A stretch of DNA of 54,380 bases from Nonomuraea corallina (lineage in GTDB: Bacteria > Actinomycetota > Actinomycetes > Streptosporangiales > Streptosporangiaceae), in contig NZ_JAPNNL010000028.1 in NCBI RefSeq assembly GCF_027620315.1, positions 1-54,380 on the forward strand, written 5' to 3'. The notes beneath the pieces were generated by a model. The model was given only the letters and a program-made list of their open reading frames with translations. It was not told where the DNA came from and did no database searches. Position numbers and translations under genes: made by a program. Shown piece after piece: positions 17,573-26,347 of this stretch (within the stretch, counting starts at the first letter, position 1; each line of letters opens with the position of its first letter).

Positions 17573-18382
17573 GTGGCTGATGTCATCCGCGTGCCCAATG
17601 CGAAGATCGCATTGTCCACCGCTTCGGTATATCCGGAACGCACGCCCGATGCGTTCGAGCTGGCGGCCCGCCTGGGCTACGACGGCGTTGAGATCATGGT
17701 CGGCGCCGACCCGGTGAGCCAGGACATCGACGTGATCGAGCGGCTCTCCGACCACTACGAGGTGCCCGTCCTCGCCATCCACGCGCCCTGCCTGCTCGTC
17801 ACGCAGCGGGTGTGGGGGCGCGACCCGTGGGCCAAGCTCGTCCGCGCCCAGAAGGCGGCCGAGCGGCTCGGCGCGTCCACGGTCGTCGTGCACCCGCCGT
17901 TCCGCTGGCAGCGCGACTACGCCCGCGAGTTCGAGACCGGTCTGGCCCGCATGCGCGACGAGACCGACGTGGTCTTCGCGGTCGAGAACATGTTCCCGCT
18001 TCGGGCCAGGGGCAACGACGTGGTGCCGTACTCACCCGACTGGAACCCGATCGACTACGACTTCCCGCACGTCACGCTCGACCTGTCGCACACCGCCGTG
18101 TCGGGCTCCGACGCCATGGAGATGGCCACCAAGCTCGGTGACCGGCTGGCCCATCTCCACCTGGCCGACGGCAGCGGCGTGACCAACAAGGACGAGCACC
18201 TGGTGCCCGGCCGGGGCAGCCAGCCGTGCGCGCCCATGCTGGAGCGGCTGGCCCGCAACGGCTACGACGGCCTGGTCGTCCTGGAGATCAACACCCGCAA
18301 GGCGGCCAGCCGTTCGGAGCGCATCGACGACCTGGCCGAGGCGCTGGCCTTCGCCCGCCTCTACCTGGCGGCCTCGCGATGA
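17573..18382 (+). CDS. Sugar phosphate isomerase/epimerase-like TIM-barrel protein
   Basis: 269 aa of the AP-endonuclease-2 / xylose-isomerase-like barrel family. Visible metal-site blocks are [41 protein letters not shown] and LVVLEIN, which place the usual His, Glu and Asp ligands on successive strands. Known relatives isomerise sugars or inosose. The GTG start is close to its promoter, and its stop overlaps the next methyltransferase by 4 bp (ATGA), so the two are co-translated. Confidence 0.85.
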   Translation: MADVIRVPNAKIALSTASVYPERTPDAFELAARLGYDGVEIMVGADPVSQDIDVIERLSDHYEVPVLAIHAPCLLVTQRVWGRDPWAKLVRAQKAAERLGASTVVVHPPFRWQRDYAREFETGLARMRDETDVVFAVENMFPLRARGNDVVPYSPDWNPIDYDFPHVTLDLSHTAVSGSDAMEMATKLGDRLAHLHLADGSGVTNKDEHLVPGRGSQPCAPMLERLARNGYDGLVVLEINTRKAASRSERIDDLAEALAFARLYLAASR

Positions 18383-19155
18383 ACCACGACCGTCTGCGCA
18401 CGGGGCCGAGCCCCGAACTCGGCCTGGCGTTCGAGCGGGTGGCCGACGCCTACGACGCGGGCCGGCCCGGCTATCCCGACGAGCTCTACCTGGCGCTGGC
18501 GGAGGTGTCGGGCGTGCCGCTCGACGGCGCCACGGTGGTCGACGTGGGGGCCGGCACGGGGAAGCTCGCGCACGCCCTGCGCGCCCGCGGCGCCCGGGTG
18601 GTCGCGGTCGATCCGGGCGCGGAGATGCTCGCCAGGCTGCGGGCCAAGGGCACGGCGGGGGTGGCCGCGGTGCGGGCCGACGGCAACGCGCTGCCGCTGG
18701 CCGGACGCTGCGCCGATCTGGTGACGTACGGCCAGTCCTGGCACTGGCTCGACCCGGCGGCCTCGATCGAGGAGGCCAGGCGGGTGCTGCGGCCGGGCGG
18801 GGTCATCGCCGCCTGCTGGAACTTCGCGCACGCGGCCCAGGCCGAGTGGCTGGCCGCCCACGAGGAGCGGCTGGCCGGGGCGTGCCCCACCTACTGGGGG
18901 CCGGCCAGGGCGGAGTGGTCGCCGCCGCCGATCGCGGCCGTGTTCGAGGTGGTGGGGGAGCGCTGGATGCCGTGGACCCGCCTGGTCGGGGTCGAGGAGT
19001 TCCTGCTCGACCTGCGTTCTCACTCGTACATGGCGGCGATGCCGGAGGCCGAGGCCGACGCGCTGGTGGAGCGGCAGCGGGCGGAGCTGGTCAAGGAGTT
19101 CCCCGGTGGCGTGATGTCGGTGCCGATGCGCGTCTACCTGGCCGTGGGCCGGTGA
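18379..19155 (+). CDS. Class I SAM-dependent methyltransferase (Methyltransf_11 type)
   Basis: 258 aa. It begins with [19 protein letters not shown], typical of the group, then motif [28 protein letters not shown] and the segment [14 protein letters not shown], which is characteristic of ubiE/Methyltransf_11 proteins annotated as trans-aconitate-methyltransferase-like. The substrate is not known. ATG 18379 overlaps the preceding stop, and a tetR gene follows 4 bp after its stop, so 17573-19744 is probably one operon. Confidence 0.86.
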   Translation: MNHDRLRTGPSPELGLAFERVADAYDAGRPGYPDELYLALAEVSGVPLDGATVVDVGAGTGKLAHALRARGARVVAVDPGAEMLARLRAKGTAGVAAVRADGNALPLAGRCADLVTYGQSWHWLDPAASIEEARRVLRPGGVIAACWNFAHAAQAEWLAAHEERLAGACPTYWGPARAEWSPPPIAAVFEVVGERWMPWTRLVGVEEFLLDLRSHSYMAAMPEAEADALVERQRAELVKEFPGGVMSVPMRVYLAVGR

Positions 19156-19159
19156 GGGC

Positions 19160-19744
19160 GTGAGCACCATCAAGCGGCGTCCCGGGCGGCGTCCAGGCTC
19201 CGCCGACACGCGCGGGGAGATCCTCGCGGCGGCGCGGAAGGTCTTCGCCGAGAAGGGCTTCGACAAGGCGACGGTGCGCGGCATCGCCAGGGAGGCCCAG
19301 GTCGACCCGGCGCTGGTGCACCACTACTTCGCCACCAAGGAGGGCATGTTCGCGGCGGCCATGCAACTGCCGCTGTCGCCCGACCGGGTGCAGGCGGTGC
19401 TGCTCGACGGTCCCCGGGAGGAGATCGGCAGGCGACTGGTCACGATGGTGCTCGCGGTGACCCAGGAGCCGGAGACCCGCGAGCCGCTGGTGGCGCTGAT
19501 CCGCTCGGCGATGACCCACGAGCAGGCGCGGGTGATGTTCCAGGAGTTCATGACGAACGCGCTGCTCTACCGGGTGGCCGACCAGCTCGGCATCCCCCAC
19601 CTGCGGGTCGAGGCCGCGTTCGCGCAGATGTTCGGCGTGGTCATGGCGCGGCACGTGCTCCGCCTGGAGCCCATCGCGAGCGCCGCGCCGGAGGAACTGG
19701 TGGAGTTGATAGCGCCGACGATTCAGCGCTATCTCACAGGCTAG
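19160..19744 (+). CDS. TetR-family transcriptional regulator
   Basis: 194 aa. The N-terminal HTH runs through TRGEILAAARKVFAEKGFDK and VRGIAREAQVDPALVHHYF (about 15-60); the rest is the helical ligand domain. The GTG start is 4 bp after the methyltransferase stop, so it is probably the last gene of that operon and may autoregulate it. No ligand can be inferred. Confidence 0.9.
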   Translation: MSTIKRRPGRRPGSADTRGEILAAARKVFAEKGFDKATVRGIAREAQVDPALVHHYFATKEGMFAAAMQLPLSPDRVQAVLLDGPREEIGRRLVTMVLAVTQEPETREPLVALIRSAMTHEQARVMFQEFMTNALLYRVADQLGIPHLRVEAAFAQMFGVVMARHVLRLEPIASAAPEELVELIAPTIQRYLTG

Positions 19745-19882
19745 AGCATTGTTCTGTAACAGCTCCGCGCCATAAGGTGAACACGGTTACCCTCTGGAAG
19801 TTACTCGTAGGTAGGATCCCGAGGGGGCCAGGTCAGCGCGGTCACCGTACGCTGGCAAGCCAACGTCGTTGTGGGAGGACCC

Positions 19883-21991
19883 GTGCTCTGGGTAGCCATC
19901 ATCGGGCTCGTGATGACCGTCGCGGCGGTGGCCGTGGCGGGCCGCAGGGCTCTATTCCTGTTCAAGCTCGCCACGGTGGGCCCACCGGCTCCTGAGCGGA
20001 TCGAGTACGCCAAGGCCAACGCCGGCGCCGAGGCCAAGGCGCAGCTGGTGGAGGTGTTCGGCCAGAAGAAGCTGCTGAAGTGGACGCCGTCCGGCGTGGC
20101 GCACTTCTTCGTCATGTGGGCGTTCTTCATCCTGCTGACCGTCTACATCGAGGCGTACGGCGCGATCATCCAGGGCGCCGTCACCGGCAGGCCGAACTTC
20201 CACATCCCGCTCATCGGGCAGTGGCCGGTCCTCGGGTTCCTGCAGGACTTCATCGCCGTCGCCTGTCTGCTCGGCCTGGTCGCCTTCGCGGCCATCCGGC
20301 TCAAGAACTCGCCGAAGACTCTCGGCCGCAAGTCCCGCTTCTCCGGGTCCCACCTGGGCGGCGCGTGGCTCGTCCTGTTCATGATCTTCAACATCATCTG
20401 GACGCTCTTCCTGGCCAGGGGCGCGGCGGCGGCCAACGGCAACCTGCCCTACTCCTCGGGCGCGTTCGTGTCGATCCCGCTCGGCGAGGTGCTGCCGGCC
20501 AGCCACCTGCTGGAGGAGATCGCGCTGCTCCTGCACATCGGCTTCATGCTGGTGTTCCTGATCATCGTGGTGCACTCCAAGCACCTGCACATCTTCACCG
20601 CGCCGCTGAACGTGCTGTTCTCGCGCCGGCCCGACGGCCTGGGCGCGGTGCCCGAGATGCGCGTCGACGGCAAGCCGGTCGACTTCGAGGACGAGGACCT
20701 CGACCCCGAGCGGCTGGGCCGGGGCAAGATCGGCGACACCACGTGGAAGGGCTTCCTCGACTTCTACTCCTGCACCGAGTGCGGCCGCTGCCAGTCGCAG
20801 TGCCCGGCGTGGAACACCGACAAGCCGCTGTCGCCCAAGATGCTCATCCTCGACCAGCGCGACCACGCCTTCGCCGTCGCCCCCTACCTGATGGCCGCGC
20901 AGAACGGCGGCGCCGAGCACAAGGACACCGACGTGCTCGCGCTGCTGGAGAAGCCCCTGGTCGGCGAGGACGGCGTGATCCACCCGGACGTGCTCTGGTC
21001 GTGCACCAACTGCGGCGCCTGCGTCGAGCAGTGCCCGGTCGACATCGAGCACATCGACCACATCATCGACATGCGCCGCTACCAGGTGATGGTCGAGTCG
21101 TCGTTCCCGTCCGAGGCGGGGGTGATGGTCAAGAACCTGGAGAACAAGGCCAACCCGTGGGGCATGTCGGAGATGAAGCGGGCCGACTGGATCGAGGAGC
21201 TCGATTTCGAGGTGGAGCTGGTCGACGAGAAGATGCCCGAGGACGCCGAATACCTCTTCTGGGTCGGCTGCGCCGGCGCCCTGGAGGACCGGGCCAAGAA
21301 GACCACCAAGGCGGTCGCGGAGCTGCTGCACATCGCCGGGGTGAAGTTCGCGGTGCTCGGCCCGATGGAGGCCTGCACCGGTGACCCGGCCCGCCGCCTG
21401 GGCATGGAGTACCTGTTCAACATGCTCGCCCAGCAGAACATCGAGACGCTGAACGAGGCGGGCGTCAAGAAGATCGTCGCCACCTGCCCCCACTGCTTCA
21501 ACACGCTGGCCAACGAGTACCCGCAGCTCGGCGGCACCTACGAGGTGATCCACCACACCCAGCTGCTGGCCAAGCTGGTCGACGAGGGCAAGCTGACCCC
21601 GATCACGCCGATCGAGGAGAAGATCACCTACCACGACCCGTGCTTCCTGGGCCGCCACAACAAGGTCTACTCCCAGCCGCGCGACATCATGTCCAAGGTG
21701 CCGGGCGTGCAGACCCAGGAGATGCACCGCCACAAGGACCGCGGCTTCTGCTGCGGCGCGGGCGGCGCCCGCATGTGGATGGAGGAGCGGATCGGCAAGC
21801 GGATCAACACCGAGCGGGTGGACGAGGCGCTGACCACGAACCCGGACACCGTGTCCACCGCCTGCCCGTTCTGCATGGTCATGCTCGGCGACGCGATCAA
21901 CGAGAAGAAGAACTCCGGAGAGGCCAAGGAGTCGCTCGAAGTCGTGGACGTCGCGCAACTCCTGATCAAATCCGTGAAGACCTCCGCCTGA
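19883..21991 (+). CDS. Membrane-bound Fe-S oxidoreductase, heterodisulfide-reductase-like
   Basis: 702 aa. About five transmembrane helices occupy residues 1-240 with several His residues that could hold haem b (NarI/HdrE-like). Two 4Fe-4S motifs follow: CTECGRCQSQCP near residue 297 and CTNCGACVEQCP near 374. Two CCG domains complete it (FWVGCAG near 463; HDPCFLGRHN and FCCGAGG near 600-630), as in HdrB/GlpC. This architecture matches the conserved mycobacterial iron-sulfur-binding reductase (Rv0338c type), whose partner is not established. GTG 19883 is chosen because GGGAGG lies 4 nt before it. A strong terminator follows. Confidence 0.92.
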   Translation: MLWVAIIGLVMTVAAVAVAGRRALFLFKLATVGPPAPERIEYAKANAGAEAKAQLVEVFGQKKLLKWTPSGVAHFFVMWAFFILLTVYIEAYGAIIQGAVTGRPNFHIPLIGQWPVLGFLQDFIAVACLLGLVAFAAIRLKNSPKTLGRKSRFSGSHLGGAWLVLFMIFNIIWTLFLARGAAAANGNLPYSSGAFVSIPLGEVLPASHLLEEIALLLHIGFMLVFLIIVVHSKHLHIFTAPLNVLFSRRPDGLGAVPEMRVDGKPVDFEDEDLDPERLGRGKIGDTTWKGFLDFYSCTECGRCQSQCPAWNTDKPLSPKMLILDQRDHAFAVAPYLMAAQNGGAEHKDTDVLALLEKPLVGEDGVIHPDVLWSCTNCGACVEQCPVDIEHIDHIIDMRRYQVMVESSFPSEAGVMVKNLENKANPWGMSEMKRADWIEELDFEVELVDEKMPEDAEYLFWVGCAGALEDRAKKTTKAVAELLHIAGVKFAVLGPMEACTGDPARRLGMEYLFNMLAQQNIETLNEAGVKKIVATCPHCFNTLANEYPQLGGTYEVIHHTQLLAKLVDEGKLTPITPIEEKITYHDPCFLGRHNKVYSQPRDIMSKVPGVQTQEMHRHKDRGFCCGAGGARMWMEERIGKRINTERVDEALTTNPDTVSTACPFCMVMLGDAINEKKNSGEAKESLEVVDVAQLLIKSVKTSA

Positions 21992-22001
21992 CCCGCGAAG
22001 T

Positions 22002-22035
22002 GAAACTCCTCCACACGCCCGTGTGGAGGAGTTTC
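22002..22035 (+). terminator. Terminator after the Fe-S oxidoreductase gene
   Basis: 16-bp perfect inverted repeat, 22002-22017 with 22020-22035, 10 bp after the stop; the 3' arm ends GTTTC. Confidence 0.88.
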
Positions 22036-22137
22036 GCCGGTCAAGAGGGCTGATCGCGGTAAATCTGGCATCCACATAACGGGAAAATCACGGTAACCTC
22101 AACGTCGCATGGCTCTATTCGACGGGGAGGGGGGCTT

Positions 22138-22935
22138 GTGACAGCTGTCGTCGTGACAGACGCCGAAGTCACCCTTGCCGACGTCCTCGCCCTGCGACTG
22201 GCCATGGCCGAGCCGTTGCCCGGCGGCACCGAGCTGGTGCTGCGCCACCGCACCAGCGGCGTCGAGCGCGAGGTGACCCTGGGCACGCCCGGCGCCGAGA
22301 CCCGCGAGGCCACCGTCGCCGTGTCGCTGGCCCCACTGCTGCTCACCGCCGGGCGCTGGGACGCCTACCTGCGCCACCAGGGCAGGCGCAGCCGGCTGCG
22401 CAGCATCGACCCCGGCTTCTCGCTCGACCACCTCGACGCGTACGCGCTCTGCAAGCGCACGCTGGCCTACCGGTCCTACCGCACCCGCAACGGCTACCTC
22501 GCGCTGAAGATCGACGAGGCGGCGCCCGTGGCGGAGGTGCGTGCCGTCTGGTTCAGGGAGGGCCGCTTCGAGGTGACCGGCCTGCTCGCCTACACGGGCC
22601 TGGCGGACGACGAGTCCCGCCACGAGGCCACGCTGGCGCTGCACCGCAGGCAGACGGGCATGCGGGTGTCGGCCACCGCCACCGTGCAGGGCGTGCGCTT
22701 CCACGCCGCGGTCTCGCTGGTCGACGTGCTCGCCGCCGACCCCGAGGCGTCGGGCACGTGGGAGCCGTCGCTGGAGGTGGACGGCCTCGGCGAGCCGTTG
22801 CGGCTGGGCGGCTGGCTCGACGACGTCGACGGCAAACGCCGCCGCCTGCAGTACCCTTCGGCCCGGATCGACGGCGTGCCCATCAAGCCCTCCTACACGG
22901 CCGACGACGAGCTGCGCATCGAGGTGGGCGGGTGA
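22138..22935 (+). CDS. Unrecognised protein coupled to a glycosyltransferase
   Basis: 265 aa, cytoplasmic (no signal peptide or membrane helix), rich in beta strands and Arg. Two halves look alike in layout: each has a strand such as ELVLRHRTSG or EVRAVWFREGRFEV followed by a REATVAVSL- or RHEATLALH-type block and an LVDVLA-like ending, which suggests an internal duplication. I do not recognise the family. The glycosyltransferase gene starts inside its stop codon, so it probably assists that enzyme, for example in wall-polymer or glycan assembly. The GTG start follows a G-run ribosome site. Confidence 0.7.
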   Translation: MTAVVVTDAEVTLADVLALRLAMAEPLPGGTELVLRHRTSGVEREVTLGTPGAETREATVAVSLAPLLLTAGRWDAYLRHQGRRSRLRSIDPGFSLDHLDAYALCKRTLAYRSYRTRNGYLALKIDEAAPVAEVRAVWFREGRFEVTGLLAYTGLADDESRHEATLALHRRQTGMRVSATATVQGVRFHAAVSLVDVLAADPEASGTWEPSLEVDGLGEPLRLGGWLDDVDGKRRRLQYPSARIDGVPIKPSYTADDELRIEVGG

Positions 22936-23993
22936 AGGTCAGCTTCCTGCTCTCCTCCGCCTACGCCATGCGCGGGGACGTCCGTTCCATGCTCAGCCTC
23001 GCCGGCGCGCTGGCCCAGCGCCACGACGTCGAGGTGATCAGCCTCAGGAGGCAGAAGGAGAAGCCGTTCTTCCCGGTCGCCGCGGGCGTGGACATGCGCT
23101 CGGTGGTCGACGCCAGGCCCGGGGTCAGACGGCTGTTCCCGCAGGGCCAGGTGCGGACCGAGGTGGCGCTCTGGCGGGTGCTGCGCTCGCTCAGGAGCGA
23201 CGTCCTCATCACCACCAGGCCGGGGCTGAGCGTCCAGGCCGCCCGGCACGCCCCGCGCGAGACGCTGCGCATCGCCCGCGAGTGGGGCAGGCCGGCGGTC
23301 CCCGGCCCGGTCAGGAAGCTCTACCCGCGTCTGGACGCGGTCGTGGCGGCCACCGAGCCGGCCCGTGAGGAGTGGAGCGACCTGCTCGACTCCGGGCCGC
23401 CCGTGCACGCCATCCCCGACGCGCTGCCCGGCTCGCTGTGGCCGCGCTCCCGGATGGACAACCGCATCGTGGCGGCGGGCGGCCGCTGGGTGGCCGCCAA
23501 GGCGTACGACAGGCTGATCCGCGCCTTCGCCGTGGTCTGCGCCGAGCGGCCTGACTGGCGGCTCAGGCTGTACGGCAGCGGCCCGGAGGAGCGGCGGCTG
23601 CGGGCGCTGGTCGACGAGCTGGGCCTGCACAACCACGTCTACTTCATGGGCACGACGCCCGACCTGACCGGCGAGTTCGCCAAGGCGTCCATCGTGGCCA
23701 ACACCTCCCACACCGCCGACCTGGGCATGACCGTGCTGGAGGCGATGGGCTGCGGGGTGCCCGTGGTGGCGTTCGAGGGCCCTCATGGACCCGCCGAGCT
23801 GGTGGCCACCGGCTACAACGGCGTGCTGGTGCCCGGCGCCGACGAGCAGGCGTTCGCCGCGGCGTTGCTGGCGCTCATCGGCGACGAGCGCAGACGGCGC
23901 TCGCTGGCCGCGGGGGCGCTCGACACCGCCATCCGCCACGGGGCCGACGAGGTGGGCGAGCAGTGGGAGAAGCTGTTCGCCGGACTCCGCTGA
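22932..23993 (+). CDS. GT4-family glycosyltransferase
   Basis: 353 aa with a GT-B fold. The N-terminal half begins MKVSFLLSSAYAMRGDVRSM (acceptor side). The C-terminal half has GGRWVAAKAYDRLIRAF, LRLYGSGPEERRL, VYFMGTTPDL and the nucleotide-sugar motif EAMGCGVPVVAFEGPHGPAE with the E-x7-E pair. The PHGPAELV ending resembles enzymes acting on poly-glycerol-phosphate or similar wall glycans. It overlaps the preceding gene by 4 bp (GTGA). csoR follows 29 bp after its stop. Confidence 0.87.
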   Translation: MKVSFLLSSAYAMRGDVRSMLSLAGALAQRHDVEVISLRRQKEKPFFPVAAGVDMRSVVDARPGVRRLFPQGQVRTEVALWRVLRSLRSDVLITTRPGLSVQAARHAPRETLRIAREWGRPAVPGPVRKLYPRLDAVVAATEPAREEWSDLLDSGPPVHAIPDALPGSLWPRSRMDNRIVAAGGRWVAAKAYDRLIRAFAVVCAERPDWRLRLYGSGPEERRLRALVDELGLHNHVYFMGTTPDLTGEFAKASIVANTSHTADLGMTVLEAMGCGVPVVAFEGPHGPAELVATGYNGVLVPGADEQAFAAALLALIGDERRRRSLAAGALDTAIRHGADEVGEQWEKLFAGLR

Positions 23994-23997
23994 GTGA

Positions 23998-24016
23998 TAC
24001 CGGTAGCGGGTACCGT
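23998..24016 (+). promoter_or_regulatory. csoR operator and -10 region
   Basis: TACC-N7-GGTA (23998-24012) followed by CCGT fits the TACC/GGTA half-sites of CsoR operators. TACCGT (24011-24016) could be the -10, which would start the message at the ATG. There is no well-placed ribosome site. Confidence 0.45.
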
Positions 24017-24022
24017 AGAGGC

Positions 24023-24304
24023 ATGCATGGGTACAGCGGAGACAAGCAGGCCTACCTGACCCGGCTCAGGCGGATCGAGGGGCAGATCAGGGGTCTGCAG
24101 CGCATGGTCGACGACGACGCCTACTGCATCGACGTCCTCACCCAGGTCTCCGCGGCCACGCGGGCGCTGCAGGCGGTGGCGCTGGGGCTCCTGGAGGAGC
24201 ACATCTCCCACTGCGTCGCCGACGCCATCGCCACCGGCGGCCCTGAGGCCGACGCGAAGGTCAAGGAGGCCTCGGCCGCCATCGCGCGGCTCGTCCGCTC
24301 GTAG
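24023..24304 (+). CDS. csoR: CsoR-type metal-sensing repressor
   Basis: 93 aa four-helix DUF156 protein. The Cu(I) fingerprint is present: Cys35 (AYCIDVLTQ) and His60/Cys64 (EEHISHC), as in mycobacterial CsoR Cys36-His61-Cys65. The opening RLRRIEGQIRGLQRMV is the DNA-contact helix. Apo-protein represses copper efflux genes; copper releases it. No copA or copZ follows, only a 13-codon mini-ORF and a terminator, so its target must lie elsewhere or be itself. Confidence 0.88.
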   Translation: MHGYSGDKQAYLTRLRRIEGQIRGLQRMVDDDAYCIDVLTQVSAATRALQAVALGLLEEHISHCVADAIATGGPEADAKVKEASAAIARLVRS

Positions 24305-24333
24305 GCGGACACCCCCCAGGAGGACTAGTCATC

Positions 24334-24372
24334 GTGAGCCACCCCCGACATGACATGTCCCGGACCCCTTGA
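24334..24372 (+). CDS. Possible 12-residue mini-ORF after csoR
   Basis: AGGAGGA is followed by GTG 24334 and 12 codons encoding MSHPRHDMSRTP, with two His and an internal Met. The stop lies in the loop of the csoR terminator hairpin. The ribosome site is rather far from the GTG. It may be the stub of a lost copper gene or a regulatory peptide, or it may be chance. Confidence 0.2.
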   Translation: MSHPRHDMSRTP

Positions 24373-24394
24373 GGAGTCCGGGACGAGGTCATGT
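24348..24394 (+). terminator. Terminator after csoR
   Basis: Inner stem GTCCCGGAC/GTCCGGGAC (24357-24365 with 24376-24384), extended by ACATGAC/GTCATGT (24348-24354 with 24388-24394). It also lies just beyond the 3' end of the convergent gene at 24403, so it may serve both strands. Confidence 0.7.
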
Positions 24395-24402
24395 GATCGT
24401 CT

Positions 24403-24639
24403 TCAGTGACTGACCGAAGTCCGCAATCCGAGCGCGTCGTCGAGCTCGTCCAAGGTAAGCCGCCGCTCGCTGACAGCGACGGCGGTGAGCACCTCGGCGT
24501 AAAGCGCGATCTCGTCCAACGCGACACGGTCATGGACCCGGGAGTCCAGAGTTTCGTGCCCCACCGCGTCGTCCTTCCCTTCCGCAGCCCACACCCTCTT
24601 CGAGGTTACGGTGCGAGCTCTTCCGGCGACATGGCCCAT
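24403..24639 (-). CDS. Small hypothetical protein (78 aa) with AT-rich promoter
   Basis: Codon use is that of a real gene. The product is soluble; its C-terminal half, RVALDEIALYAEVLTAVAVS then RLTLDELDDALGL, forms two predicted amphipathic helices and resembles small actinomycete proteins of unknown function often found singly. ATG 24639 is chosen because AAAGGA lies 9 nt upstream; ATG 24648 would touch that site. Upstream lies one of the most AT-rich stretches of the window (about 24691-24779). Confidence 0.6.
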   Translation of the reverse strand: MGHVAGRARTVTSKRVWAAEGKDDAVGHETLDSRVHDRVALDEIALYAEVLTAVAVSERRLTLDELDDALGLRTSVSH

Positions 24640-24690
24640 CGGAGTCATTCCTTTCGTCGCCGATGAGGCCCCAAGCGGATCATTTCCGCA

Positions 24691-24779
24691 GGTGGAGATC
24701 ACAATTCAGCTAAATAGATATGATCTTAAGTGTTAGAACGATATAGGCGGGCTTAGAGTGAAATAGCGGCATTACTGGT
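24691..24779. other. AT-rich intergenic segment
   Basis: This 90-bp stretch has far more A and T than its surroundings (for example TAAATAGATATGATCTTAAG). It lies upstream of the minus-strand small gene and downstream of the gene ending at 24780. It probably holds the small gene's promoter and is a natural Lsr2 target. I could not fix a -35/-10 pair. Confidence 0.5.
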
Positions 24780-26303
24780 TTAGCGGGGACTGCCGGGATC
24801 GTCACGTTCGCTGATGAGGCGGCGCACCAGCGCCGCCGACCCCGCGAAGCCCCGCTCCGGCACCCGCGCGCCCGACACGCGATGCCAGGCCAGCCCCACC
24901 GCGTACGCCGCCCCGAGCACCGCCGCCGTGCTGTCGCGGTCGGGCGGCATCAGGCCCGTCCCCGCCTCCTCGCGCACGTGCGTGAACCCGCCGCGCCGGT
25001 CGAGCAGCGTGATTCCCGGCAGCCTGAGCCGCCGTCTCGCGGCGCCCTCCGACGTCGTGCCCGACGTGTGACCTGAATCCGGCCTGCCGGGCTCCGGAAT
25101 GCCGCCCGTGCGCGTATCGGGCCCTCCCCCTGGCCCGGTAAAGGAACCGGTATCGGGGTAATGGCCGTAATGCGCCGGCGAGAGCCGGACCGGAAAACCG
25201 TCCGGCTCGGTGCGCTCGGCCGCCGACGTGCTCGTCAGCCCCGCCCGCACCAGCTCCTCGTACGCGTGACGGAGCCGGTGGTCGAGCCGGGGCGGCAGCG
25301 ACCCCTTGGAGTCGGACAGGTCGGCCAGATAGGCGGCGGCGGCCCGGGGCGGATCGGGCGTGAAGGCCAGCGCCTCGACCAGCTCGTAGACCGCGTGCGA
25401 CAGGTCCGACTCCGGGTCGGTCTCCGCCATCAGCGCCCTGGCCAGCCGGGGCGGGCAGCGGCGCAGCCAGGCCCGGCGCAGCGCATGGTCGCCGCGCCCG
25501 GCCGCCTCGTCGTCCAGGCCCGGCCGCTTGAGCGCGGGCTCCACCATCGTGAGCAGCGCCAGCGCCCGCGGCCTGAACCGGGTGTCGGACAGCAGCAGAT
25601 GCGCGGTGTCGGCGATCAACGCGGTCAGGCGCAGCGAGACGCGCTCATGGCCGGCGCGGTGCCGCTCGGCCACGAGCCTGGCCAGGTCCGCCAGCCGTGG
25701 CGCGGGCAGCCAGCGCACCCACTCGTCGCCCGGCAGCGGCCGCCGCAGGAACTCGCCGAACATGGTGATCAGCCGCTCGTTGCCGTCGAAGGCGGGCGCG
25801 TAGGCGCACCACATGATCGTCCCCCAGATCGCGGCGACCGTGCTCGGCACGTCGGCGGCGAAGACGTCGTCGAAGGCGGAGAGGGGATGGTCGGTCTCGC
25901 TCCTGAGGCAGTTGGCCCGCAGCAGGTCGCTGATGTGCGCGCAGAGCCGCGGCGGCACGTCGGGGCCGACGAAGGCCTGGGTCGAGCCCGGCTCGCCGGC
26001 GAAGTCAGGGCCGCGCGGGATCACCGACCGGGGCAGCGCCGCCGGGGAGTGGCCCACCCGCCGGACGCGGACGCGCCGGGGCGGCGGAGCCAGATGCCAG
26101 CGGCCGTCGGCCGGGTCGAGCAGGTGCCAGCGCGCGTGCGCGCCGAACAACCACCGGTCGCCCTCGCGGGTCACCAGCGTCCTGGCCGCGATGGCGTGCG
26201 CGCGGGCGTTGTCGGGCAGCTCCCGCCAGCGCGGGTCATGGACCATCGCGTGGATCTCCGCTTCGGCGGCGGTGAACGCATTCCAAGGGTCCACGGCGGC
26301 CAT
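24780..26303 (-). CDS. Large hypothetical protein (507 aa)
   Basis: Not recognised. The N-terminal 120 residues (WNAFTAAEAEIHAMVHDPRW, then WLFGAHARWHLLDPADGRWH) look like a compact domain that may bind a nucleotide or peptide. The middle (about 120-350) is helical and Leu/Arg rich. Residues about 365-425 are a Gly/Pro/Ser/Thr linker. The last 80 residues (ITLLDRRGGFTHVREEAGTG...AAYAVGLAWHRV) form a second small domain. There is no signal peptide or membrane helix. ATG 26303 is divergent from the lipoprotein gene at 26348, 44 bp away. Confidence 0.7.
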   Translation of the reverse strand: MAAVDPWNAFTAAEAEIHAMVHDPRWRELPDNARAHAIAARTLVTREGDRWLFGAHARWHLLDPADGRWHLAPPPRRVRVRRVGHSPAALPRSVIPRGPDFAGEPGSTQAFVGPDVPPRLCAHISDLLRANCLRSETDHPLSAFDDVFAADVPSTVAAIWGTIMWCAYAPAFDGNERLITMFGEFLRRPLPGDEWVRWLPAPRLADLARLVAERHRAGHERVSLRLTALIADTAHLLLSDTRFRPRALALLTMVEPALKRPGLDDEAAGRGDHALRRAWLRRCPPRLARALMAETDPESDLSHAVYELVEALAFTPDPPRAAAAYLADLSDSKGSLPPRLDHRLRHAYEELVRAGLTSTSAAERTEPDGFPVRLSPAHYGHYPDTGSFTGPGGGPDTRTGGIPEPGRPDSGHTSGTTSEGAARRRLRLPGITLLDRRGGFTHVREEAGTGLMPPDRDSTAAVLGAAYAVGLAWHRVSGARVPERGFAGSAALVRRLISERDDPGSPR

Positions 26304-26347
26304 CGTAATCGCCAGACCGGAACCGAGGGTCAGGAGTAGACGGCAGA

